A DNA stretch of 64,000 nucleotides from Robertmurraya korlensis (GTDB lineage: Bacteria > Bacillota > Bacilli > Bacillales > Cytobacillaceae), in contig NZ_JAMBNS010000008.1 of NCBI RefSeq assembly GCF_023715225.1, positions 62,001 to 126,000 on the forward strand, read 5' to 3'. A model generated the notes under the pieces. That model was given only the letters and a program-made list of their open reading frames with translations. It was not told where the DNA came from and did not search any database. The translations under genes and the position numbers were made by a program. Shown here in pieces: positions 39,995-54,424 of this stretch. Numbering within the stretch: the stretch's first letter is position 1; each line of letters opens with the position of its first letter.

Positions 39995-40023
39995 TTGACA
40001 TTGACAAGTGCCTATTGTATGCT
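39995..40023 (+). promoter_or_regulatory. Sigma-A promoter of the atp operon
   Basis: TTGACA (39995-40000), a 17-nt spacer and TATGCT (40018-40023). A second TTGACA is directly adjacent (40001-40006). The leader to the first ORF is about 120 nt. Confidence 0.7.
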
Positions 40024-40149
40024 TACAAAGGGTATTAATGATAGGGTTTTCAACATGGGTACTGTATAAATATAGCTTTCTTAAACGAGCAAGTCCATAG
40101 TGAAAAACATTCTTCTATCTACCAGTCTCTTTAAAAGGACGTGCCTGAA

Positions 40150-40374
40150 ATGAATCAAAAAAACCGTCGTCCATATCAAGCAATGGCGTTAATGTCGGGG
40201 ATTCTTTCGCAGTTGGTAGGCTCCGTATTAATTGGCATTTTTGCCGGAAGATGGCTTGACCGTACATTGGACACCGAGCCGCTTTTTTTAATCATCGGAC
40301 TACTTCTCGGATTAGCAGCTGGCGTTTATGCCATGATCAGACTAATTCAACATTTCTTTTCAGGAGATAATTAG
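40150..40374 (+). CDS. atpZ: AtpZ/AtpI-family membrane protein
   Basis: A 74-residue protein with two membrane helices joined by the motif FAGRWLDRTLDTEPLF, the hallmark of AtpZ/AtpI-type small subunits that precede ATP synthase operons. Proposed roles in related alkaliphiles are Mg transport or assembly support; not established here. The ATG at 40150 is chosen over the GTG at 40141 because AAAGGA at about 40132-40138 is too close to the latter. Its stop overlaps or abuts atpI. Confidence 0.8.
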   Translation: MNQKNRRPYQAMALMSGILSQLVGSVLIGIFAGRWLDRTLDTEPLFLIIGLLLGLAAGVYAMIRLIQHFFSGDN

Positions 40375-40376
40375 TG

Positions 40377-40751
40377 ATGCCCGAAATACAATCGATCTAC
40401 ATCCGGCAACGAAAGTACATATTCTTCTTACTAGCTTTATACGTTCTAGGGTGGGGATTTACCTCCTATCAAACAATTTTTTTAGGGCTTATTTTAGGTA
40501 CAAGCTTAAGCCTTTTTAATTTGTGGTTATTGGCCAGAAGGACTATTAAATTCGGCGATGCAATAGCAAAAGGCGAAAAGGTCCGTTCCCTCGGCATGTT
40601 TTCAAGAATGGCAACGGCTGTTTTAGCGGTGATGATCACTCTTGAGTATCCTGACAAGCTCCATTTATATAGCGTAATTATTGGATTAATGACCTCATAC
40701 GTGGTTATTATGATAGATTTTTTTCTTCAAGCATTTCATTCACATAAATAG
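40377..40751 (+). CDS. atpI: ATP synthase subunit I
   Basis: Assembly factor for the c-ring of the Fo sector; 124 residues from the ATG, four predicted membrane helices, with the N-terminal IRQRKYIFFLLALYVLGWGF typical of Bacillus AtpI. A GTG at 40374 overlapping the preceding stop is an equally plausible start, since AGGAG lies at 40362-40366. First helper gene before the structural genes atpBEFHAGDC. Confidence 0.85.
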   Translation: MPEIQSIYIRQRKYIFFLLALYVLGWGFTSYQTIFLGLILGTSLSLFNLWLLARRTIKFGDAIAKGEKVRSLGMFSRMATAVLAVMITLEYPDKLHLYSVIIGLMTSYVVIMIDFFLQAFHSHK

Positions 40752-41767
<1,016 letters not shown>

Positions 41768-41787
41768 TATACGGTTTTTAACAAAAC

Positions 41788-41823
41788 AATGGCGAAGAAC
41801 ATATTACGTGCAGCTTCGCCATT
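41788..41823 (+). other. Intra-operon hairpin between atpE and atpF
   Basis: AATGGCGAAG (41788-41797) pairs perfectly with CTTCGCCATT (41814-41823), 16-nt loop, no U-run. A candidate mRNA processing or stability element that could raise atpE mRNA over distal genes. Confidence 0.6.
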
Positions 41824-41891
41824 CCTTTATGTTCATCTATTAACATTTGTAACGTTATAAATTGTAAGTGTACGACTCTTGAAGGGAGTGA

Positions 41892-42952
<1,061 letters not shown>

Positions 42953-42961
42953 GATTCGTAG

Positions 42962-44485
<1,524 letters not shown>

Positions 44486-44494
44486 TTAATGAAT

Positions 44495-44526
44495 GGGAAG
44501 AGGAAGACCGGTTCTTCCTCTTTCCC
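44495..44526 (+). other. Intra-operon hairpin between atpA and atpG
   Basis: GGGAAGAGGAAGA (44495-44507) pairs with TCTTCCTCTTTCCC (44513-44526) with one bulged A and a tight loop. There is no U-tract after it. A strong mRNA hairpin inside the operon, possibly protecting the upstream mRNA from 3' exonucleases. Confidence 0.65.
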
Positions 44527-44556
44527 AAGTGTTTCACTTTGAAAACAAGGTGGTGA

Positions 44557-45420
<864 letters not shown>

Positions 45421-45460
45421 CGCTCCATAGAATAATAATTAATATTTCAATGAAGTTAGA

Positions 45461-45578
45461 GCTGTCTAGCTTCAGCGCCAAGCCCCTCGAGTCACAAGTC
45501 AATCCTTTCCGGAGGTCAGGACCTCCTGCAAGGCTCGCCTTGTGCTTGTCGGGGCTGAACGAGGCGCTTACGCATTTC
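45461..45578 (+). repeat. Dispersed palindromic repeat, family C copy 2, inside the atp operon
   Basis: A roughly 118-bp element from GCTGTCTAGCTTCAGCGCC to GAGGCGCTTACGCATTTC. It has arms AGCCCC / GGGGCT, AGTCACAAG / CTTGTG-type pairing and a central GGAGGTCAGGACCTCC palindrome. It is the reverse complement, with divergence, of 24629-24741. It fills most of the atpG-atpD gap, which in other Bacillus genomes is usually a few tens of bases. Confidence 0.75.
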
Positions 45579-45583
45579 ATTAA

Positions 45584-47017
<1,434 letters not shown>

Positions 47018-47036
47018 AATAGGACCAGGAGGGTAA

Positions 47037-47444
<408 letters not shown>

Positions 47445-47455
47445 AACAATCAATC

Positions 47456-47501
47456 AACCCCCTTGGGCGATCCTTAGTCAGATCGTCGGAGGGGGTTTTT
47501 T
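47456..47501 (+). terminator. Rho-independent terminator of the atp operon
   Basis: AACCCCC (47456-47462) pairs with GGGGGTT (47490-47496), with an inner GCGATC / GATCGT stem, followed by TTTTTT. Confidence 0.9.
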
Positions 47502-47540
47502 ATGTTTTGATTTTTTGGAGGGCGGGAATATGGGGGATGC

Positions 47541-48441
47541 GGTAAGTTAGGTGCCTGTGGAGGGGACAAAGCAGTGGTGGCGGTAACCAAAGAGGGGGTT
47601 AGGTTCCCGAGAGCGAGGACAAAGCAGTGGTGGCGGTAACCAAAGTAGGGGTTAGGTTCCCGTGAGAGGGGGAAAGCAGTGGTGGCGGTAATCAAAGAGG
47701 GTGTTAGGTTCCCGTGAGCGAGGACAAAGCAGTGGTGGCGGTAACCAAAGAGGGGGTTAGGTTCCCGAGAGCGGGGGAAAAGCAGTGGTGGCGGTAATCA
47801 AAGAGGGGGTTAGGTTCCCGTGAGAGGGGGAAAAGCAGTGGTGGCGGTAATCAAAGAGGGGGTTAGGTTCCCGAGAGAGGGGGAAAAGCAGTGGTGACGG
47901 TAATCAAAGAGGGAGTTAGGTTCCCGTGAGCGAGGGCAAAGCAGTGGTGGCGGTAATCAAAGTAGGGGTTAGGTTCCCGTGAGCGAGGAAAAAGCAGTGG
48001 TGGCGGTAACCAAAGAGGGGGTTAGGTTCCCGTGAGCGAGGGAAAAGCAGTGGTGGCGGTAATCAAAAAGGGGGTTAGGTTCCCGTGAGAGGGGGAAAAG
48101 CAGTGGTGGCGGTAACCAAAGAGGGAGGTAGGTTCCCGTGAATGAGGACAAAGCAGAGTAGCGGTAATCAAAGAGGGAGTTAGGTTCCCATGAACGAGGA
48201 AAAGCAGAGTAGCGGTAATCAAAGTAGTGGTTAGGTTCCCAAGAACGAGGGAAAAGCTGTGAGACGGTAACCAAAGTAGGATTTCAGTGCCCATAGAGCA
48301 GGAAAAAGAACCCGCATGGTAACTGAAGTAGCGTTTCATTGCCGATAGAGCAAGACAAACAACCCCAACGGTAACTGAAACACCATTTCAATGCTCATAC
48401 ACCATGAAAAAACTCGTCATCAGTAACTGAATCAAACAATC
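47541..48441. repeat. Large tandem array of 52-53-bp repeats, locus 3 (about 17 units)
   Basis: Units begin AGGTTCCCGTGAG at 47601, 47654, 47706, 47759, 47812, 47865, 47918, 47971, 48024, 48077, 48130, 48182 and 48233, with a divergent first unit at 47549 and three degenerate ones at about 48286, 48338 and 48390. Within each unit GCAGTGGTGGCGGTAA occupies positions 24-39. The last units convert to CAGTGCCC / GGTAACTGAAG, the form of the other two arrays. The array fills the gap between atp and nuo. Reverse-strand ORFs of about 70-105 codons reading through it are repeat artefacts. From 48442 to 48650 the sequence is AT-rich with no visible feature. Confidence 0.9.
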
Positions 48442-48654
48442 AACCCCAAACAGCTACAAAAATCACCCCATTAATGGATAAATCCCCAAAAAAGAACAAC
48501 AATATTTTCATATTTTCAAAATTTTATTGACTATTCTCACAGACAAACACCGCTTTTTACCATTTAATAGAATAAAGATTATTATTTCACATACTATATC
48601 CTCGAGGGACAAGAAAACATTTTATTAGAAATTCCAATAAAAGTCTTTGGCTTG

Positions 48655-48683
48655 TCGACACAAATTTGTAACAGTGTTATAAT
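48655..48683 (+). promoter_or_regulatory. Promoter of the nuo operon with palindromic spacer
   Basis: TCGACA (48655-48660) and TATAAT (48678-48683) are separated by 17 nt. The perfect palindrome ACAAATTTGT (48660-48669) lies directly after the -35 and is a candidate regulator site; I cannot assign the regulator. Confidence 0.6.
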
Positions 48684-48740
48684 GAATTCGGTTACATAAT
48701 TAAATGTTTAGAAAATTATAAGACATTGGAGGGGATGGAC

Positions 48741-49115
48741 ATGGAGCTGTTAAATGTATATCAGAATAACTATCTGATTGTCTTTGTGTTTCTATGTCTA
48801 GGTGTTTTATTACCTGTGGTTGCGCTGTTTCTGGGGAAACTATTGCGTCCGTATAAGCCTTATGATGCGAAGTACACCACATACGAAAGCGGAATTGAAC
48901 CATTTCACGATTCAAGAGTGCAGTTCAATGTCCGCTATTATATTTTTGCTCTAATGTTTGTAATCTTTGATGTAGAAACCGTGTTTCTTTATCCATGGGC
49001 AGTAGCTTATGAGAAACTCGGTATCTTTGCATTGATTGAAATGCTTATTTTCGTATTAATGCTGCTTGTAGGACTTGTCTACGCTTGGAAGAAGAAGGTG
49101 TTAAAATGGACTTAA
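48741..49115 (+). CDS. nuoA: NADH-quinone oxidoreductase subunit A
   Basis: Small membrane subunit of complex I at the interface of the peripheral and membrane arms; 124 residues, three membrane helices, with the conserved [20 protein letters not shown] loop and [10 protein letters not shown]. The ATG at 48741 is used because GGAGGGG ends at 48734; earlier in-frame starts overlap this site. Its end overlaps nuoB by 10 nt. Confidence 0.95.
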   Translation: MELLNVYQNNYLIVFVFLCLGVLLPVVALFLGKLLRPYKPYDAKYTTYESGIEPFHDSRVQFNVRYYIFALMFVIFDVETVFLYPWAVAYEKLGIFALIEMLIFVLMLLVGLVYAWKKKVLKWT

Positions 49116-49618
49116 AATTGGAAAACATCTCACCAGAAGAATTAGAAGAGTTAAAGAGAAATGTATTTTTAACGACATTGGAACAAATTAAAGCATGGGC
49201 TAGAAGCAATTCATTATGGCCGATGACGTTCGGACTTGCTTGTTGTGCGATCGAAATGATGGGCGTAGGTTCTTCACACTATGACCTTGACCGGTTCGGA
49301 TCGTTTTTTCGTACGTCTCCACGTCAGTCAGATGTCATGATTGTGTCGGGTACGGTTACGAAGAAAATGGCGCCAATTGTTCGTCGACTGTATGATCAAA
49401 TGCCAGAGCCTAAATGGGTAATCGCGATGGGATCATGTGCTACAGCAGGCGGCCCTTATGTAAAATCGTATGCGGTCGTTAAAGGTGTGGATCAAATCGT
49501 ACCAGTCGATGTGTATATCCCAGGCTGCCCGCCTAACCCAGCAGCACTTATTTACGGAATTAATAAATTAAGGGAAAAAATTCGCTACGAGGCTAAGACT
49601 GGGAAGAGGGTGATCTAA
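49106..49618 (+). CDS. nuoB: NADH-quinone oxidoreductase subunit B
   Basis: Carries the terminal [4Fe-4S] cluster N2 that reduces quinone; 170 residues. Ligands are the tandem Cys46-Cys47 (GLACCAIEM), Cys111 (GSCATAGG) and Cys141 (PGCPPNP). The start at 49106 (MDLKLENIS) has AAGAAGGTG upstream; a longer reading into nuoA is not needed. All cluster cysteines are present. Confidence 0.96.
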   Translation: MDLKLENISPEELEELKRNVFLTTLEQIKAWARSNSLWPMTFGLACCAIEMMGVGSSHYDLDRFGSFFRTSPRQSDVMIVSGTVTKKMAPIVRRLYDQMPEPKWVIAMGSCATAGGPYVKSYAVVKGVDQIVPVDVYIPGCPPNPAALIYGINKLREKIRYEAKTGKRVI

Positions 49619-49621
49619 TCC

Positions 49622-50761
49622 ATGAGTGGGGAAAAGGACCTGGAACAGTTAAAGAAGGAAGCTGCGGAAAAAGCAAAAGCGGCCGCACTTGCAAAAATGA
49701 AAGCGAAGGAAGCTTCAACAGAAGCATCCAATGATAAGCCGATGACGGATGAGGAAAAAGCAAAGGCAAAGGCTGCCGCCGCTGCCAAAGCCAAAGCTGC
49801 TGCTTTAGCGAAAATGAAGGAAAAAGAGAAAGCCGAAGAAGAGTCGTCTAGCTCGGAGGACACGGATTTAGCTAAACAAAAAGCCGCCGCAGCCGCAAAA
49901 GCGAAGGCCGCTGCACTGGCAAAACAGCAAGGTGGAGCAGAAGGTTCTCTAGCAGGAGACGACGAAAAGGCAAAAGCCATCGCAGCCGCGAAAGCCAAAG
50001 CCGCAGCAGCCGCAAAAGCGAAGGCCGCTGCACTGGCAAAACAGCAAGCTGGAGCAGAAGGTGCTCCAGCAGGAGACGACGAAAAGGCAAAAGCCATCGC
50101 AGCCGCAAAAGCCAAAGCCGCAGCAGCCGCAAAAGCGAAAGCGGCCGCACAAGGCGGAGCTGCTGGAGATGATGAAAAAGCGAAAGCGATTGCTGCCGCG
50201 AAAGCCAAAGCTGCTGCTGCAGCCGCTGCAAGAGCGAAGGCAAAGCCTGCTGAGGATGAGGCTCCTGAAGAGCTGGTCCCTTCGCCAAACCAACCGTATT
50301 TGGATAAATACGTAAAGGTAATCGAAGAGCATCTAGGCAAAGATGTATTAGAAGACTTCTATATTAATAATCTGTCGAAGGACGTACCAACATTGGTGGC
50401 AAAGCCAGACACATATTATAAAATTGCTGAGTTCCTTCGCTATAATGAGCAGCTTGGCTTCAATTATTTATCAGAGTTTCATGGTGGAGATTTCGAGACG
50501 CACATGGAAGTGTATGCTCATCTTTACTCATATAATAACAGGCAATCCGTTGCGTTAAAGGTGAAGATTGATCGCGAGAAACCTGAGGTAGAGTCGCTTT
50601 CGAAGCTTTGGGCAGGTGCCAACTGGCCGGAGTGTGAAACATATGACTTACTGGGAATTCAGTTTAAAAATCATCCGAACTTATACCGAATTATGCTCGG
50701 TGATGATTGGATTGGTCACCCTCTACGCAAAGACTATGAACCATACGATGTGGAGGTGTAA
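49622..50761 (+). CDS. nuoC: NADH-quinone oxidoreductase subunit C with long Ala/Lys-rich N-terminal extension
   Basis: Peripheral-arm subunit of complex I. The 379-residue protein has a normal 30-kDa-subunit domain only in its last ~155 residues (from about 223, NQPYLDKYVKVIEEHLG, to the LWAGANWPECETYDLLGI signature and GHPLRKDYEP). The first ~220 residues are low-complexity, rich in Ala, Lys, Glu and Gln, with repeated KAKAAA blocks separated by acidic GDDEKAK linkers. At DNA level a 117-bp (39-codon) segment is tandemly duplicated. The extension should form long charged helices or be disordered, similar in look to TolA or histone H1 tails. Extended NuoC proteins occur in other bacilli to my knowledge; the function is unknown. 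Confidence 0.93.
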   Translation: MSGEKDLEQLKKEAAEKAKAAALAKMKAKEASTEASNDKPMTDEEKAKAKAAAAAKAKAAALAKMKEKEKAEEESSSSEDTDLAKQKAAAAAKAKAAALAKQQGGAEGSLAGDDEKAKAIAAAKAKAAAAAKAKAAALAKQQAGAEGAPAGDDEKAKAIAAAKAKAAAAAKAKAAAQGGAAGDDEKAKAIAAAKAKAAAAAAARAKAKPAEDEAPEELVPSPNQPYLDKYVKVIEEHLGKDVLEDFYINNLSKDVPTLVAKPDTYYKIAEFLRYNEQLGFNYLSEFHGGDFETHMEVYAHLYSYNNRQSVALKVKIDREKPEVESLSKLWAGANWPECETYDLLGIQFKNHPNLYRIMLGDDWIGHPLRKDYEPYDVEV

Positions 50762-50764
50762 CGA

Positions 50765-51865
50765 GTGCTTCGAACGGAAGAAATGCTATTAAACGTAGGC
50801 CCTCAGCATCCAAGTACACATGGTGTATTCCGACTGGTGTTGAAAATTGATGGAGAGATCATCAAGGAAGCAAAGCCGGTTATCGGATACTTACACCGTG
50901 GAACGGAAAAGTTAGCTGAAAATCTACAATACACTCAAATCATTCCTTACACAGACAGACTCGATTATTTAGCAGCAATGACGAACAACTATGTGCTCTG
51001 TCATGCAGTGGAAACGATGATGGATTTAAAGATTCCTGATCGAGCGGAATACCTAAGAGTTATCGCGATGGAGCTTGGTCGTGTGGCGAGTCATCTCGTT
51101 TGGTGGGGTACATATTTATTGGATATTGGAGCGGTCAGTCCGTTTCTATACGCGTTCCGCGAGCGTGAAATGATTATTAATATGTTAAATGAATTATCTG
51201 GTGCTCGTCTTACTTTTAACTATATGCGTGTAGGTGGCGTGAAGTGGGATGCACCTGAGGGCTGGATTGAAAAAGTGGGCGAGTTTATCCCATATATGCG
51301 TGAGCAGCTAAAAGGCTATCATGACCTTGTGACGGGGAATGAAATCTTCATGAACCGTGTGAAGGGTGTGGGTCGCTACACGAAAGAAGATGCGATTAAC
51401 TACTCATTAAGTGGAGCGAACTTAAGATGTACGGGAGTCAAATGGGATCTTCGTAAAGATGAGCCATATTCGATTTATGACCGTTTTGACTTCAATGTTC
51501 CTGTTCAAGAGGGTGGAGATGCATGGGCAAGATACCATGTTCGTTTAGCAGAGCTCGAGGAGTCTTTGAAAATCTTAGAACAAGCGGTTGAGCAGTTCCC
51601 GAAAGAAGGGGAAATCCTCGCTAAAGTTCCAAAGATTATTAAAGCACCTAAGGGTGAGGCGTACGTTCGTATCGAGTCACCTCGTGGAGAAATTGGTTGT
51701 TATATCGCGAGTGATGGAAAGAAAGAGCCGTACCGCTTGAAGTTCAGAAGACCTTCTTTTTACAATTTGCAAATCCTTCCGAAGTTATTGGAGGGAGAAA
51801 ATATAGCAAACTTAATCGCGATTTTAGGTGCAATTGATATTGTCCTAGGGGAGGTTGATGGCTAA
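50765..51865 (+). CDS. nuoD: NADH-quinone oxidoreductase subunit D
   Basis: Forms the quinone-binding pocket with NuoB; related to the hydrogenase large subunit. 366 residues, with GPQHPSTHGVFRL near the start, the LDYLAAMTNNYV region and the C-terminal LKFRRPSFYNLQILPKLLEG. GTG start at 50765, 3 nt after nuoC; GGAGGTG lies in the nuoC stop region. The TAA stop overlaps the nuoH ATG (TAATG). Confidence 0.96.
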   Translation: MLRTEEMLLNVGPQHPSTHGVFRLVLKIDGEIIKEAKPVIGYLHRGTEKLAENLQYTQIIPYTDRLDYLAAMTNNYVLCHAVETMMDLKIPDRAEYLRVIAMELGRVASHLVWWGTYLLDIGAVSPFLYAFREREMIINMLNELSGARLTFNYMRVGGVKWDAPEGWIEKVGEFIPYMREQLKGYHDLVTGNEIFMNRVKGVGRYTKEDAINYSLSGANLRCTGVKWDLRKDEPYSIYDRFDFNVPVQEGGDAWARYHVRLAELEESLKILEQAVEQFPKEGEILAKVPKIIKAPKGEAYVRIESPRGEIGCYIASDGKKEPYRLKFRRPSFYNLQILPKLLEGENIANLIAILGAIDIVLGEVDG

Positions 51866-52878
51866 TGGTAGAGGAACTGCTGCAATCACAACCAGGACTC
51901 TTAAACTTTGGGATTTTCTTTTTACTAGCAACGGTTCTATTATTAGTGGTTTTAGGATTCGTTACGTATGCCATTTTAGCGGAAAGAAAAGTTATGGGTT
52001 TCATGCAGCTACGTCACGGACCAAATCAGGTTGGAGGACGCTGGGGACTTTTACAAACGGTAGCTGACGTATTAAAGCTTCTATTAAAAGAAGATACGAT
52101 ACCGAAGCTAGCAGATCGTCCACTCTTTATTCTTGCTCCTGTTATCGCGTTTGCACCGGCATTCATGGTGCTAGCAACGATTCCGTTAACCGATCACCTG
52201 CAGTTTGCTGATATTGGTGTTGGACTGCTGTACTATATCGCCATTTCAGGTTTAACCACTGTTGGAGTGGTAACTGGTGGATGGGCATCGAATAATAAAT
52301 ACGCACTACTAGGTGGAATGCGTGCGGCTGCTCAAATGATTTCCTATGAAATTCCACTCGTAATGTCGGTGATTGGGGTTATCCTTTTTGCAGGCAGCTT
52401 GAATTTGAACGATATCGTCGCCGCTCAGGATGAGCAAGGCTGGTTCATACTTTGGCAACCGATTGCGTTTCTAGTGTTTATCATTGCTTCCGTAGCTGAA
52501 TTAAACCGTACGCCGTTTGACTTGCCAGAAGCCGAGTCTGAACTTGTAGCCGGTTTCCACGTCGAGTATTCAGGCTTCCGATGGGCATTTTTCATGCTCG
52601 CTGAATATGTATATCTATTCGCAATGGCATCACTCACAACCGTACTATTTCTAGGAGGATGGCTACCACCGTTCGACTTCTTAGGATTCATCCCGGGAGC
52701 CGTATGGTTCGCCTTAAAATTCAGCGTCGTCATCTTTTTCCTAGTCTGGATCCGAGTCACCTTCCCACGCCTAAGAGCAGACCAGTTGATGGAATTCGGA
52801 TGGAAAGTACTTTTACCAGTAGCATTAGCGAACATTTTCTTAACTGCATTGGTGAAAGAGTTACTGAAGCTTTTTTAA
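51865..52878 (+). CDS. nuoH: NADH-quinone oxidoreductase subunit H
   Basis: Membrane subunit connecting the quinone site with the proton-pumping arm; 337 residues, about eight membrane helices, with the ERKVMGFMQLRHGPNQVG loop and the NRTPFDLPEAESELVAGFHVEYSG signature (key Glu residues). Translationally coupled to nuoD by TAATG. It is followed by a 206-nt gap with a family B repeat before nuoI. Confidence 0.96.
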   Translation: MVEELLQSQPGLLNFGIFFLLATVLLLVVLGFVTYAILAERKVMGFMQLRHGPNQVGGRWGLLQTVADVLKLLLKEDTIPKLADRPLFILAPVIAFAPAFMVLATIPLTDHLQFADIGVGLLYYIAISGLTTVGVVTGGWASNNKYALLGGMRAAAQMISYEIPLVMSVIGVILFAGSLNLNDIVAAQDEQGWFILWQPIAFLVFIIASVAELNRTPFDLPEAESELVAGFHVEYSGFRWAFFMLAEYVYLFAMASLTTVLFLGGWLPPFDFLGFIPGAVWFALKFSVVIFFLVWIRVTFPRLRADQLMEFGWKVLLPVALANIFLTALVKELLKLF

Positions 52879-52916
52879 TAATAAAACTCTGTTAGGGCAA
52901 AGTGTATTTTGCACTT

Positions 52917-53044
52917 GTTGATTGGAGTGGAGGTGCTTGACTCCTGGGGGATCAGCGTTACAGGTGAGACCCCACAGGAGCGATAGCGACGAGGAGGCTC
53001 ACCGAACGCCCCCCGGAAAGCAAGCACCCGGAACGGAAATCAAC
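52917..53044 (+). repeat. Dispersed palindromic repeat, family B copy 2, inside the nuo operon
   Basis: Same orientation as 28786-28913. Starts GTTGATTGGAGTGGAGG and ends ACGGAAATCAAC, so the outermost ends also pair (GTTGATT / AATCAAC). The arms GGTGCTTG / CAAGCACC replace the GGCTGG / CCAGCC of copy 1, and the inner arms are GGTGAG / CTCACC. It sits between nuoH and nuoI and would be part of the nuo mRNA. Confidence 0.8.
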
Positions 53045-53084
53045 ACCCATTTTAACAGAGCCAAACTAGAGAGGGTGAGTCAAC

Positions 53085-53504
53085 GTGCTTGGATTAGCAA
53101 AAGGGTTAGCCTATACACTCAAGAACCTAACAAGGGAAAAAGTAACCTACGATTATCCAAACGAGCCGCTGCCACTTCCGGACCGGTTCCGTGGGATACA
53201 GAAGTTTTACCCCGAAAAATGTATCGTTTGTAATCAGTGTGCAGCCATTTGTCCAACCGATTGCATTCAATTGACCGGGAAAAAACACCCTGACCCTACG
53301 AAAAAAGGAAAAATCATTGATACGTATGATATCAATTTTGAAATCTGTATCCTATGTGATCTTTGTACGGAGGTATGTCCGACAGAGGCCATCATTATGA
53401 CGAATAATTTTGAGCTCGCGGAATATAGCCGGGATGAGCTATTTAAAAACCTAGAATGGTTAGATGAGAACGATGAAAATATTCGGAAGGTGAATAAAGC
53501 ATGA
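53085..53504 (+). CDS. nuoI: NADH-quinone oxidoreductase subunit I
   Basis: Ferredoxin-like subunit carrying clusters N6a and N6b; 139 residues. Two [4Fe-4S] motifs CIVCNQCAAICPTDC and CILCDLCTEVCPTEA are intact. GTG start at 53085 with GAGAGGGTGAG upstream. With no NuoEFG present it is the likely entry point for electrons from a soluble donor such as ferredoxin. Overlaps nuoJ by 4 nt. Confidence 0.96.
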   Translation: MLGLAKGLAYTLKNLTREKVTYDYPNEPLPLPDRFRGIQKFYPEKCIVCNQCAAICPTDCIQLTGKKHPDPTKKGKIIDTYDINFEICILCDLCTEVCPTEAIIMTNNFELAEYSRDELFKNLEWLDENDENIRKVNKA

Positions 53505-54022
53505 CAGTTACGGGTGAATTAATCGCATTTATGTCGCTAGCGCTCGTTGCGGTCATTGGCGGCGTTCTGTTATTGAATTTGACGAAGGTTGTTCATATGA
53601 TCGTAGCACTTGTGTTCACCTTTGTGAGCATTGCGGGAATTTACGTCATGCTCTCTGCTGAATTTGTCGCAGCGGTTCAAATTTTAATCTACTCAGGCGC
53701 CATTACGATCATTATGCTTTTCGGGATTATGCTTACCCGTCATAATGATACGAGCGAGCCGGAGGAAGGCTGGATTCGAAAGACTCTCCTCTTTATCGGT
53801 GTCCTCGGCTTTGCCGTTGTAATGTATATCGGGGTGTATGATTTAGATTTGGCATCTGTACCAAACACTCTTCATGAAAATAATACCGAGCAAATTGGTG
53901 TGGCGCTTTACTCAAAGTTTGTCATTCCATTTGAAATCACTTCTGTTATCTTGTTAGTTGCTCTGATCGGAGCCATTGTATTAGCGAAAAAAGATGATGA
54001 AAAGGAGGCGAATAAGGAATGA
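53501..54022 (+). CDS. nuoJ: NADH-quinone oxidoreductase subunit J
   Basis: Membrane subunit with the pi-bulge helix; 173 residues, five membrane helices, signature [20 protein letters not shown]. Overlaps nuoI and nuoK by 4 nt each. Confidence 0.94.
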   Translation: MTVTGELIAFMSLALVAVIGGVLLLNLTKVVHMIVALVFTFVSIAGIYVMLSAEFVAAVQILIYSGAITIIMLFGIMLTRHNDTSEPEEGWIRKTLLFIGVLGFAVVMYIGVYDLDLASVPNTLHENNTEQIGVALYSKFVIPFEITSVILLVALIGAIVLAKKDDEKEANKE

Positions 54023-54333
54023 GCTCAGTTCCCGTTTCAGCCTACCTCACGCTTGCATTGATTCTGTTTTGCATCGGATTGTACGGTGCATTAACGAAGC
54101 GCAATACCGTTATCGTATTAATTTCAATTGAATTGATGCTAAACGCAGTTAATATTAATCTGGTTGCGTTTAGTAAGTACGGAGCGAATCCAGGCATTAC
54201 GGGTCAAGTGTTTGCATTATTTTCAATCGCTGTGGCAGCAGCGGAGGCAGCCGTTGGGTTGGCGATTTTAATTGCCCTTTACCGTAATCGAAAAACCGTT
54301 AATATGGATGAAATGAACACCTTAAAGCATTAG
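54019..54333 (+). CDS. nuoK: NADH-quinone oxidoreductase subunit K
   Basis: Three-helix membrane subunit, 104 residues, with conserved glutamates in [18 protein letters not shown] and [14 protein letters not shown]. Overlaps nuoJ by 4 nt. A 91-nt gap follows before nuoL, longer than other nuo junctions. Confidence 0.95.
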   Translation: MSSVPVSAYLTLALILFCIGLYGALTKRNTVIVLISIELMLNAVNINLVAFSKYGANPGITGQVFALFSIAVAAAEAAVGLAILIALYRNRKTVNMDEMNTLKH

Positions 54334-54424
54334 AAAAATATGACTCGCTTATATACAGCGGGCCTCAATCAAACGCGTAACATAACAAAACCGGTGCGCG
54401 TTCTAAAAGGGGATTGTGATATTG

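Noticed and set aside
47474-48339. Several reverse-strand ORFs of 70-105 codons with repeated peptide motifs
   Set aside because: They are readings of the 53-bp tandem repeat, with no start signals; frame changes from unit to unit.
47541-48441. CRISPR array
   Set aside because: The repeat is contiguous with no unique spacers and there are no cas genes in the window.
49615-50340. 241-codon reverse-strand Ala/Phe-rich ORF opposite nuoC
   Set aside because: Shadow of the Ala/Lys repeat of nuoC; no ribosome binding site and biologically implausible composition.
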